A stretch of DNA of 34,155 bases from Rhodocyclaceae bacterium. GTDB lineage: Bacteria; Pseudomonadota; Gammaproteobacteria; Burkholderiales; Rhodocyclaceae. Positions 6,865-13,861 of the stretch are shown here, piece after piece; the stretch's first letter is position 1, and each line of letters starts with the position of its first letter. The notes beneath the pieces were generated by a model. The model did not search any database, was not told the DNA's origin, and saw only the letters and a program-made list of their open reading frames with translations. A program made the position numbers and the translations under genes. The DNA lies in assembly GCA_030652245.1 (NCBI GenBank), contig JAUSBB010000019.1, positions 1-34,155 of the forward strand. Direction: 5' to 3'.

Positions 6865-7859
6865 GGTTCTCCTCGGGCCGCAACGGCCGCTATGGTCGCC
6901 ATCGCCGCCGGTTCATCCTTGAGCAGGAATCGCCCCAGCGTTTCGGCCAGCCGCTGCGCCTCGAATTTCGGCACATAATCATCGACGCCCAGCGAACGGC
7001 CGAGTTGCTGGTTCGACATCGACGACAACGAAGAATGCATGATCACCGGCACGCCGGCAAAACGCGGGTCGGCCTTGATGTTCTTGGTCAGGAGATAACC
7101 ATCCATCTCGGGCATTTCGACGTCGGTGAGCACCAGTTGCACCATCTCCTTGGCCTTGCGGCCGGTGGCGTCGGCGTAGTTGGCGATTTTCAGCAGCTCG
7201 TCCCAGGCCTGGCGGCCATTCACCGCGGCCATCCCCCGCACGCCCATGGCCTTCAGGGTGCGCTCGATCTGGCCGCGCGCCACCGAGGAGTCGTCGGCAT
7301 ACACCACCGTCAGGCCTTCCTTGCCGATCGGCTGAATGGCATTGAACACCATGTCGTCATCGTATTTCGCGGTTTCGGAGAGGATGCGCTCGACATCGAG
7401 CATCATCACCAGCCGGCCATCCTGCAGTTCGGTGACGGCAGTCACCAGCCCGCCCAGATTGGCGGTCAGCATCTCTGGAGGCACGCGCATCTTCGACCAG
7501 TCGAGACGCAAAATGGTGTCGACCGACTGGACCAGAAAGCCCTGCGTATGGCCGTTGTATTCGGTGACGATCATGATCTCGCGCGGCGTCGCGGTCTGCA
7601 TGTCGATGAAATCAGCCAGATCGATCACCGGCACGAGCACGCCGCGCAGGGACACCATGCCCTTGACGGCGGCCGGCATGTCGGGTGCCGAGGTGACGGG
7701 CGGCGTGCGCATCACCTCGCGCACCTTGAATACATTGATGCCAAAGGTTTCTTCCCGGCCGGTGCGCTGATCGACGCCCAGCGAAAACAGCAGAATCTCC
7801 AGCTTGTTGGTGCCAGCCAGACGGGTGCGCGCATCGATATTCTTCAGTAGTTCTGACAT
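6861..7859 (-). CDS. cheV: CheV-type coupling protein, copy B
   Basis: The 332-residue protein has the same CheW-receiver layout as the next gene. The CheW part contains FGINVFKVREVMRTPPVTSAP and MVSLRGVLVPVIDL. Compared with its neighbour it has a short insertion (DQRTGREE) before FGINVFKVRE. The receiver carries the acidic pair in VVYADDSSVARGQ, phospho-Asp in VLTDVEMPEMDG and Lys in DDYVPKFE. It follows the mcp gene by about 90 bp and is translationally coupled to the second cheV. No CheW gene is found anywhere in this cluster, so one or both CheV proteins may do the coupling for the neighbouring receptor. Confidence 0.93.
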   Translation of the reverse strand: MSELLKNIDARTRLAGTNKLEILLFSLGVDQRTGREETFGINVFKVREVMRTPPVTSAPDMPAAVKGMVSLRGVLVPVIDLADFIDMQTATPREIMIVTEYNGHTQGFLVQSVDTILRLDWSKMRVPPEMLTANLGGLVTAVTELQDGRLVMMLDVERILSETAKYDDDMVFNAIQPIGKEGLTVVYADDSSVARGQIERTLKAMGVRGMAAVNGRQAWDELLKIANYADATGRKAKEMVQLVLTDVEMPEMDGYLLTKNIKADPRFAGVPVIMHSSLSSMSNQQLGRSLGVDDYVPKFEAQRLAETLGRFLLKDEPAAMATIAAVAARGEP

Positions 7860-7950
7860 TTGACTATCCTGGGCGGAGAAGATTTTTCGGGATTAGCGGC
7901 CCGTTGCCGTGATAACTCAATAAGCTTAGGCGAGAATATTACGCCATTCT

Positions 7951-9171
7951 CTACAGCCTGAAGCGTTGCACGGCGATTTCGAGCTCGCCAGCCAGCGTCT
8001 CGAGTTGTTCTGCACCCTTGACCACATCGCCCACCGTGACGTCGCAACTCGCCGCCTTCGCGATGATGCGTTCGAGATTGGCGGAAATTTCGCTGCTGGC
8101 CTGGGCTTGCAGGCCGACGGCGGCGTTGATGCGCCCCATGCCCGCGGTAGTCTGGCCGACCGACTGGTTGATCTCGCCCAGCGTGACCGCGACGGTTTCG
8201 AGGTGCTCCTGCGAGGTGCCCAGGGACGCCAGGCCGCGCTCCAGCGACGACTCGACCTTGTCGGCCTGCTGCTCAAGGCCGCGGGTCACCTTGTCGATCT
8301 CGCTGGCCGTCTTGGCGGATTTTTCCGCCAATTTCCTCACCTCGTCGGCCACCACGGCAAACCCCCGGCCCTGCTCGCCGGCGCGCGCTGCTTCGATGGC
8401 GGCATTCAGCGCCAGCAAATTGGTCTGGTCGGCGATGTCGCGCACTTCGCGCGTCATGCCGGTGATGGCAGAGGCGCTGGCGACGAATTCACGCGCGATG
8501 CCGCTCATCTCGCGCACCGAACCATCTGCCATGTCGAGCTCGCCGATCATGCGCGACAGGCTTTCGTTGCCATCCTGGATGTGCACCAGGCTGGTGGTTG
8601 CCAACTGGTCAACCTCTGCCGCCTGGGCGGCGATGTTGTCGACCCCCTCGGACAAACGCGTCACCGCGCCGCCAGTCTCCTGCGCCGCCGCGGTCTGCGC
8701 GACCGTGCTCGCCTGCATGCCGGAGGTAATATGCTGAAACGCGGCGGCAGTGCCGTGCAGCTTGACTGAAGCAGCCGTCAGCCCGCCGGCCATGTCGCGC
8801 AGGCTGTTTTGCATGCCGGCAATCGCCGCCAGCAGACTCTTGTTGTCACCGGGCTTGAGTTCGATGCGGGCGGAGAGATCGCCTGACGAAATGCGCTTGA
8901 CCACGTCGGCGGCATACTGCGGATCGCCGCCGAGCAAGGACAGCAAGAGGCGCAGCAGATGAATGAATGCGGCCAGGCCGGCCACGGAGGAGACAAGAAT
9001 GACGGCGATGATCCAGTTGCGGGTGCCGGCGGCCTGCGCCAGGAGTTGAGGGTCGAGCCGTCCGGCCGCGTCGGCCAGGCGCAAATACATGAGGAACGTA
9101 AAGCCATTGGCGACCAGCGCAGTGATCGCCAGAACTCCCAGTACCAGAAACATCCGTTGCCGTAACGTCAT
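7951..9171 (-). CDS. Methyl-accepting chemotaxis protein with minimal periplasmic part
   Basis: The 406-residue receptor has transmembrane helices at about 7-30 and 52-74 with only some 20 residues between them. There is therefore no room for a periplasmic ligand domain. A HAMP-like segment follows ([27 protein letters not shown], about 79-105; quoted in part of the known LGGDP type). The cytoplasmic signalling hairpin tip is present as [20 protein letters not shown]. The protein ends in AVQRFRL and has no CheR-binding pentapeptide. With no sensory domain it may sense membrane or cytoplasmic conditions such as redox or proton motive force, or act with a partner; this is inference. It is encoded between cheB and the two cheV genes. 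Confidence 0.92.
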   Translation of the reverse strand: MTLRQRMFLVLGVLAITALVANGFTFLMYLRLADAAGRLDPQLLAQAAGTRNWIIAVILVSSVAGLAAFIHLLRLLLSLLGGDPQYAADVVKRISSGDLSARIELKPGDNKSLLAAIAGMQNSLRDMAGGLTAASVKLHGTAAAFQHITSGMQASTVAQTAAAQETGGAVTRLSEGVDNIAAQAAEVDQLATTSLVHIQDGNESLSRMIGELDMADGSVREMSGIAREFVASASAITGMTREVRDIADQTNLLALNAAIEAARAGEQGRGFAVVADEVRKLAEKSAKTASEIDKVTRGLEQQADKVESSLERGLASLGTSQEHLETVAVTLGEINQSVGQTTAGMGRINAAVGLQAQASSEISANLERIIAKAASCDVTVGDVVKGAEQLETLAGELEIAVQRFRL

Positions 9172-9234
9172 GCTGGATTACTCCTTTGTTCATAGACGGG
9201 AGGCGTCGCCCCCTCCGGCGGCATTTTAGTCGAC

Positions 9235-9259
9235 GCCGCTCCGTCAGCGCCGACTTTTT
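9235..9259 (-). repeat. Dispersed 24-bp repeat, copy 2 (right after cheB stop)
   Basis: Read on the minus strand, AAAAGTCGGCGCTGACGG followed by AGCGGCG is a slightly decayed copy. Its first bases directly follow and overlap the cheB TGA. It fills part of the 87-bp gap between cheB and the receptor gene. Confidence 0.7.
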
Positions 9260-9837
9260 CAGGCGCGCAGGCGCGCCAGCACACGCGCCGCGATGGTGTC
9301 GAGGCTGACCACCTCGTCGACCGCGCCGAGCAGTGCCGCTTCGCGCGGCATGCCATAGACCACGCAACTGTCCTGATCCTGCCCGATCGTCCACGCCCCG
9401 GCCCGATGCATCGCCAGCATGCCGGCCGCGCCATCCTTACCCATGCCGGTGAGGATAACGCCGATGGCTTGCCGGCCGACCTCTTTGGCGACGGAATGGA
9501 ACAGCACATCGACGGCCGGGCGATGGCGATTGACGGGGGCAGACTTTGCCAGTTCGGTCACCCAGCCTGCGCCGCTTCTTTTCACCGTCATGTGCGAATG
9601 GCCGGGCGCGAGATAGGCATGACCGGGCTGGATGCGCTCGCCGCCTTGCGCTTCGACAACGCGCACCGCGCCCAGGCCATCGAGCCGCCGGGCGAACGTG
9701 GGAGTGAAGGTTTCGGGCATGTGCTGGACGATGACGATGCCCGGCACCGCGGCGGGCAACCGCACGATGACTTCCTTGATCGCCTCGGTGCCGCCCGTGG
9801 AAGCGCCGATGGCGATGAGCCAGTCAGTCAACGCCAT
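9259..9837 (-). CDS. cheB: Receptor methylesterase CheB without receiver domain
   Basis: The 192-residue protein is only the catalytic domain of CheB. The Ser-His-Asp triad is visible as GASTGGTEA (Ser about 13), VQHMPETFT, and GMGKDGAAG. Canonical CheB is about 350 residues with an N-terminal receiver that blocks the active site until phosphorylated; that half is completely missing. The start ATG overlaps the cheR stop by one base (TAATG), so this is not a truncated annotation or a frameshift. The enzyme removes methyl groups (and deamidates Gln) on receptors. Without the receiver its activity cannot be controlled directly by CheA phosphorylation and may be constitutive or set by expression. 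Confidence 0.92.
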   Translation of the reverse strand: MALTDWLIAIGASTGGTEAIKEVIVRLPAAVPGIVIVQHMPETFTPTFARRLDGLGAVRVVEAQGGERIQPGHAYLAPGHSHMTVKRSGAGWVTELAKSAPVNRHRPAVDVLFHSVAKEVGRQAIGVILTGMGKDGAAGMLAMHRAGAWTIGQDQDSCVVYGMPREAALLGAVDEVVSLDTIAARVLARLRA

Positions 9838-10763
9838 TATTTGCGGCGGTCGGCGCGCTCATAGACGGTGCGGCCCAGGGAGCGAAACAGGTCTGTCGCA
9901 TGTAGAAAACTTTCTGAATGCCCCGCATAGAGCAGGCCGTCCGGATGCAGCAGCGGCACGAATTTCTTGAGTATCTGATATTGCGTCGGCTTGTCGAAGT
10001 AGATCATCACGTTGCGGCAGAACAAGGCATCGAACGGCCCCTTGGCCGACGGCCACTGGGCATCGAGCAGGTTGATGCGGCTGTAGGTGATCAGCTTTTG
10101 CAGTTCGGGGCGCACGCGCACCTGGCTGGTCGGCACGCCCGCGCCCCTGACGAAATATTTGCGCTGCCGCTCGGCATCCAGCCGCTCGATGCGGTCGACC
10201 GGATACTCGCCGCGCGCGGCGGTCTTCAGCACATTCGTATCGATGTCGCTGGCGTGAATCTGCACCGGCGGCGTCAGGGTATTGAAGACTTCGCAGGCGG
10301 TAATCGCCAGCGAATAAGGCTCTTCGCCGGTGGAGGCGGCGGAGCACCAGATGCGGATCGGCCGCTGCGCCAGCCGCAGCAGATGCTTTTGCAGCATCTC
10401 GAAGTGATGATTTTCGCGGAAGAAGGAAGTGAGATTGGTCGTCAGGGAGTTGACGAAAGTTTCCCATTCCGCGGCATGGCCCTGTTCGAGATAGGCCAGA
10501 TACTGATCGAAGCTCGTCATGTTGAGCGCCCGCAAGCGTCGCGCCAGGCGCGAATAGACCATGTCCTGCTTGATCGGCGCCAGTGATATGCCGGCATGCT
10601 TGTGGATCAACTGCCGCACCCGCTCGAAGTCCGCCGCGGTGAAATGGAACTCGCGGCCGGCCGCCGACGCGGGCGCCAACACCGGAGCCGTCCCCGTTTT
10701 AAGCGGCGGGTCGGCTGACGCCGTCCCGCCAGCGCCGACTTTCATTCCAATAGGCAGCGGCAT
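9837..10763 (-). CDS. cheR: Chemotaxis protein methyltransferase CheR
   Basis: The 308-residue protein has the CheR helical N-domain ([22 protein letters not shown], about 41-60) and the SAM-binding domain with [40 protein letters not shown] and LYAGHSES. CheR transfers methyl groups from S-adenosylmethionine to receptor glutamates. The first 40 residues are an extra Ala/Pro/Gly-rich extension not found in typical CheR, and it contains a complete copy of the dispersed repeat, read as KVGAGGTA. The ATG at 10763 overlaps the motB stop (TGATG); a second ATG at 10745 lies just before the repeat. Neither has a good ribosome site, so coupled translation from motB is likely. Confidence 0.94.
   Translation of the reverse strand: MPLPIGMKVGAGGTASADPPLKTGTAPVLAPASAAGREFHFTAADFERVRQLIHKHAGISLAPIKQDMVYSRLARRLRALNMTSFDQYLAYLEQGHAAEWETFVNSLTTNLTSFFRENHHFEMLQKHLLRLAQRPIRIWCSAASTGEEPYSLAITACEVFNTLTPPVQIHASDIDTNVLKTAARGEYPVDRIERLDAERQRKYFVRGAGVPTSQVRVRPELQKLITYSRINLLDAQWPSAKGPFDALFCRNVMIYFDKPTQYQILKKFVPLLHPDGLLYAGHSESFLHATDLFRSLGRTVYERADRRK
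10719..10742 (-). repeat. Dispersed repeat, copy 3, extended form, at the cheR N-terminus
   Basis: A perfect consensus copy on the minus strand begins immediately after an ATG (ATG AAA GTC GGC). Downstream it continues as GTCAGCCGACCCGCCG and CTTAAAACGGGGACGGC, matching the extended form seen next to copy 4 in the TonB-like gene. The frame is open and reads [13 protein letters not shown]. Confidence 0.85.
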
Positions 10764-11713
10764 CAGCGGCTGGCCGCGCCCGCCGGCGGCGGCACGATGC
10801 CGCGCACGGTCAGTTCCTCGGCATCGGTCACTTCGGCCGCCGGGGCTTCCTTGCCGTCGCCGAGAATTGCTTCTTCGGTGCGCTTATTGAGAACGACGAT
10901 GCTGATGCGGCGGTTGATGGCGCTTTGCGGCTGCGCCTTGTCGTAAAGCACCGTTGAGGCGAAGCCGAGCACGCGGATGATTTTCGCGTCGTCCAGGCCG
11001 CCCGTGATCATCTCGCGGCGCGAGGCATTGGCGCGGTTGGTGGAAAGCTCCCAGTTGCCGAAACCGCGGTCGCCGCCCGCGTAGGGCGTCGCGTCGGTGT
11101 GTCCCGAAAGGGAAATGCGGTTGTCCACCTTGTTGAGCAGCGGACCGATCTCGCGCAGAATCTGCTTGGTGTAGGGCTTGAGCTCGGAGCTGGCCAGATC
11201 GAACATCGGCCGGTTCTTTTCATCGACGATCTGGATGCGCAGGCCTTCGCTGGTGATGTCGATCAACAGTTGATTCTTGAACTGCTTGAGCGTCGGGCTG
11301 GCCTCGATCAGCGTTTCGATGTCGACCTTCAGCCCTTGCAGGCGCTCTTTCTCCATGCGCTCGAATTCTTCCTTCATGCGCTTTTCGCTGATCTTGCGCT
11401 CACTCTTCGTTTCGCCGCGCTTGACCTGGCCATGGGCCTGCGAAAGATCCTGCCCGCCGCCCTGAATGATCGAAGAGGCATCGCCGGCGCCCGAACCGCC
11501 GAACATGGCCACCATCAGCGGTGTCTGGAAGTGGTCGGCGATCCCCTTCAGGTCGCCTTTGGATGTCGAGGCAAGCAGCCACATCAAGAGAAAGAAGGCC
11601 ATCATCGCCGTCACGAAGTCGGCATAGGCGATCTTCCAGGCGCCGCCGTGCGCGGCACCGCCGCCCTTCTTGATCTTCTTGACTACGATGGGTTGCTGGC
11701 TGTCATCGCTCAT
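10763..11713 (-). CDS. motB: Flagellar stator protein MotB
   Basis: The 316-residue protein has a short cytoplasmic N-terminus (KKIKKGGGAAHGGAWKIAYA) and one transmembrane helix with the proton-binding Asp in ADFVTAMMAFFLLMWLLAS. A charged periplasmic linker rich in Lys/Glu follows, then an OmpA-like peptidoglycan-binding domain (about 150-285) with SGHTDATPYAGG and NRANASRREMI. MotB anchors the MotA4MotB2 stator to the wall and carries the proton path. The KKGG...AWKIAYADFVTAM start is typical of proton-type MotB. It follows motA after only 2 bp and overlaps cheR, so the stator and adaptation genes are one transcription unit. Confidence 0.95.
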   Translation of the reverse strand: MSDDSQQPIVVKKIKKGGGAAHGGAWKIAYADFVTAMMAFFLLMWLLASTSKGDLKGIADHFQTPLMVAMFGGSGAGDASSIIQGGGQDLSQAHGQVKRGETKSERKISEKRMKEEFERMEKERLQGLKVDIETLIEASPTLKQFKNQLLIDITSEGLRIQIVDEKNRPMFDLASSELKPYTKQILREIGPLLNKVDNRISLSGHTDATPYAGGDRGFGNWELSTNRANASRREMITGGLDDAKIIRVLGFASTVLYDKAQPQSAINRRISIVVLNKRTEEAILGDGKEAPAAEVTDAEELTVRGIVPPPAGAASR

Positions 11714-11715
11714 GG

Positions 11716-12573
11716 CTATTTACCCTTGCGGCTCTTGATATCCTCTTCGAGTTCGATGAAGGTCGGGCGGTCGGTGGAGAACAGCACCTTGCGACCAAAC
11801 TCGACGGCGACCTGCGGTGCGTAGCCGTTCATGCTGGCCAGGAGCACGGCCTTGATGCATTGATAGATCTTGCCGCCCTCTTCCGCCTTCTGCTCGAGCT
11901 GACTGGCGATCGGCGCGGTGAAGCCGTAGGAGGCCAGAATGCCCAGGAAGGTGCCGACCAGCGCACCGCCGATCATCTTGCCGAGCACGGCGGGCGGCTG
12001 CCCCACCGAGCCCATCACATTCACGACGCCCATCACCGCGACGACAATGCCAAAGGCCGGCAGGGCATCGGATACCTTGGCCATGACATGGGCGGGAACA
12101 TGGGCTTCCTGGTGGTGCGTCTCGATTTCGATATCCATCAGGTTTTCGATCTCGAAGGCGTTCAGGTTGCCGCCGACCATCATGCGCAGATAGTCGGTGA
12201 TGAATTCCATGACGTGGTGATCGTGACTGACCGAGGGATATTTCGAGAAGATTGGGCTGGCCTCGGGGGTTTCGACATCGTTCTCGATCGACATCAGACC
12301 TTCCTTGCGCACTTTCGCCAGGACCTCGAACAGCATGGCCAGAAGGTCCATGTAGAGCGCCTTGTTGAGAGGTGAGCCCTTGAGAACGGAGGGTAGCGCA
12401 CCGAGCGTTGCCTTGACCGCCTTGCTGCCGTTGCTGGCGATAAAACCGCCAATCATCAGGCCAACGATGGCGATATATTCGAGCGGAACCCAGAGGGCGC
12501 CGAGGCTACCGTGCACGGCATAGGTGCCGATGGAGGCGAGCAGAATAATGACGTAGCCGACGAGCAGTGACAT
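11716..12573 (-). CDS. motA: Flagellar stator protein MotA
   Basis: The 285-residue protein has four membrane helices: two near the N-terminus (about 3-20 and 32-50) and two late ones (about 172-192 and 203-222). The conserved segment GIVVAVMGVVNVMGSVGQP is in helix 3. The large cytoplasmic loop has the charged residues that interact with FliG (ALYMDLLAMLFEVLAKVRKEG). It is the typical length for the family. MotA and MotB form the ion-driven stator of the flagellar motor. It begins a long transcription unit running through cheA and is separated from flhC by a terminator, so it should have its own promoter. I looked for a sigma28 site (TAAA-N15-GCCGATAA) and found only a vague GCCGCTAT, not enough to call. 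Confidence 0.95.
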   Translation of the reverse strand: MSLLVGYVIILLASIGTYAVHGSLGALWVPLEYIAIVGLMIGGFIASNGSKAVKATLGALPSVLKGSPLNKALYMDLLAMLFEVLAKVRKEGLMSIENDVETPEASPIFSKYPSVSHDHHVMEFITDYLRMMVGGNLNAFEIENLMDIEIETHHQEAHVPAHVMAKVSDALPAFGIVVAVMGVVNVMGSVGQPPAVLGKMIGGALVGTFLGILASYGFTAPIASQLEQKAEEGGKIYQCIKAVLLASMNGYAPQVAVEFGRKVLFSTDRPTFIELEEDIKSRKGK

Positions 12574-12683
12574 GAATGATCTCGGTTGTTTAACGTCTGG
12601 CGCGGGGCGCGACGCAGACAGGCGAGCGCAATAATAGCGGCAAACCTGGCGCGATGGCGGGGGGAATTTGCCGCAAATTGAAA

Positions 12684-12715
12684 GGGCGCCCCCTCCGGTC
12701 AGGGAGGCGGGCGCC
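12684..12715 (-). terminator. Terminator after flhDC
   Basis: On the minus strand GGGCGCCCGCCTCC, a short loop, then GGAGGGGGCGCCC forms a strong stem with one bulge, followed by TTTCAATTT. It lies 26 bases after the flhC stop and separates the master regulator from motA. Confidence 0.7.
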
Positions 12716-12740
12716 CGTCAAAGCGGGAAAACAGGCCGGG

Positions 12741-13286
12741 TCAGGCCGCCACGGCCTCCACCACCGGCGCGGGCCGGCGGGTTTTGCCGGCGCGGGCCGG
12801 CATGTGACACAGGCCGCAAACATAGTCGCGCTTCGGGTCGTGGGCGTGGGCGACGAATTCACCGCCGCAGGTCTTGCAGCGGGTCGTCTGCAACATGCCC
12901 GCGTCAAAGAAGCGCACCATGGTCCAGGCGCGGGTCAGGGACAGGACACTCTCCATGTTCGATCGGCCCACCTGCTCGGTGTAGAGACGAGAGGCCTTGA
13001 TGATGCGTTCGAGGCCGGACAGGCCGGTGTGGCGCCCGAGGACATTGAAGTAGGCCATGAACACCGCCGCATGCACGTTCGGCTGCCAGGTCATGAACCA
13101 GTCGGTCGAGAAAGGCAGCATGCCCTTGGGGGGCGAAACGCCGCGAACTTCTTTATAGAGCTTGAGCAGACGCTCGCGGGACAGCTTGGTTTCGGCCTCA
13201 AGGAGTTGCAGGCGAGCGCCCATTTCGATGAGTTCGATGGCAAGGCGAATATCCCTCGCCTCCGAGATGACTGATTTATTACGCAT
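12741..13286 (-). CDS. flhC: Flagellar master regulator subunit FlhC
   Basis: The 181-residue protein matches FlhC over its length (KSVISEARDIRLAIELIEMGARLQ at the start, LPFSTDWFMTWQPNVHA in the middle). The zinc-binding cysteines are present near the C-terminus as CKTCGG and CGLCHMP. With FlhD it forms the FlhD4C2 complex that activates sigma70 promoters of early flagellar genes. FlhDC is used by enterics and by many betaproteobacteria, which supports the taxonomic reading. It follows flhD by 42 bp. Its last residues are Ala/Pro/Arg-rich and variable, as is common for the family. Confidence 0.95.
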   Translation of the reverse strand: MRNKSVISEARDIRLAIELIEMGARLQLLEAETKLSRERLLKLYKEVRGVSPPKGMLPFSTDWFMTWQPNVHAAVFMAYFNVLGRHTGLSGLERIIKASRLYTEQVGRSNMESVLSLTRAWTMVRFFDAGMLQTTRCKTCGGEFVAHAHDPKRDYVCGLCHMPARAGKTRRPAPVVEAVAA

Positions 13287-13328
13287 GCAAACCTCCTGAA
13301 TACTCCTGGATACGCTGGATCGACGGGA

Positions 13329-13646
13329 TCAGGCAACCGACGCTACTGCCCGGCCGGCGGCGAGAATGGCGGCGTGAATGTGACCAACGCCGCGCTCGCG
13401 CTCGTGGTTGGCCAGCAAATCGATCAGCAAGCTATCGTCAAAGCGGAAGCTGCACAGCAACATGTCGGAGCTGGCCATTTTCAGGACCTGTCCCGGTGTC
13501 AGGGTTTCGAGAATGTCGGCAATCTCCTCGCTGATGCCTAAGCGAAACACGGCGGTTTCCCGATCGGAACGCACCATGTTTTGCGCCAGCATCAGGTAGG
13601 CAAGATTGACTTCCTTTATGTCGTTGTAGGTGTCAGTCGGTTTCAT
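13329..13646 (-). CDS. flhD: Flagellar master regulator subunit FlhD
   Basis: I start the gene at the ATG at 13646 (MKPTDTYNDIKEVNLAYLML) because AAGGAG lies 8 bases upstream and the FlhD family begins there. The ORF track's extra 25 residues are leader translation. The 105-residue protein has the FlhD signature EEIADILETLTPGQVLKMA and ends with an Ala-rich tail. FlhD has no strong DNA contact alone; it acts with FlhC to start the flagellar cascade. The 215-bp upstream region is AT-rich and holds repeated TTGTAAG half-sites (see separate entry), a likely control region. Confidence 0.94.
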   Translation of the reverse strand: MKPTDTYNDIKEVNLAYLMLAQNMVRSDRETAVFRLGISEEIADILETLTPGQVLKMASSDMLLCSFRFDDSLLIDLLANHERERGVGHIHAAILAAGRAVASVA

Positions 13647-13764
13647 CTTTGCGCTCCTTGCATTGCCGCCATCCCAGGGCGCGGAGACTTTCCGCGCATG
13701 CCCGTTTGGCAGTGATGGCATTCAACGGCATTTTTGACAAGAAGAAAATCAATGGAAAGACCAT

Positions 13765-13815
13765 CCTTTTGTAAGAATAGGATAGTCACCTCTTGTAAGA
13801 AAAAACCTTACAAAA
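13765..13815. promoter_or_regulatory. Inverted/direct TTGTAAG repeats upstream of flhD
   Basis: CTTTTGTAAG (13765-13774) and CTTACAAAAG (13806-13815) are a perfect 10-bp inverted repeat 31 bp apart. A third half, CTTGTAAG (13791-13798), lies between them. If transcribed on the minus strand, the right arm can pair either with the near copy (10-bp stem, T-rich loop) or with the far copy. It could be a regulator binding site for flhDC, a switchable leader, or an imperfect terminator of the upstream GGDEF gene. The AT-rich tract contrasts with surrounding DNA. Confidence 0.5.
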
Positions 13816-13861
13816 GCGGTCTTATCTCATGTTTTGAATTGATTTTTTGTGATTACCAAAC

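Noticed and set aside
9259-9837. CheB as a pseudogene that lost its receiver by frameshift
   Set aside because: The ATG overlaps the cheR stop, the catalytic triad is complete, and no receiver remnants are found in other frames between cheR and cheB.
12574-12680. Sigma28 flagellar promoter upstream of motA
   Set aside because: Only a loose GCCGCTAT is seen and no TAAA box at the right distance.
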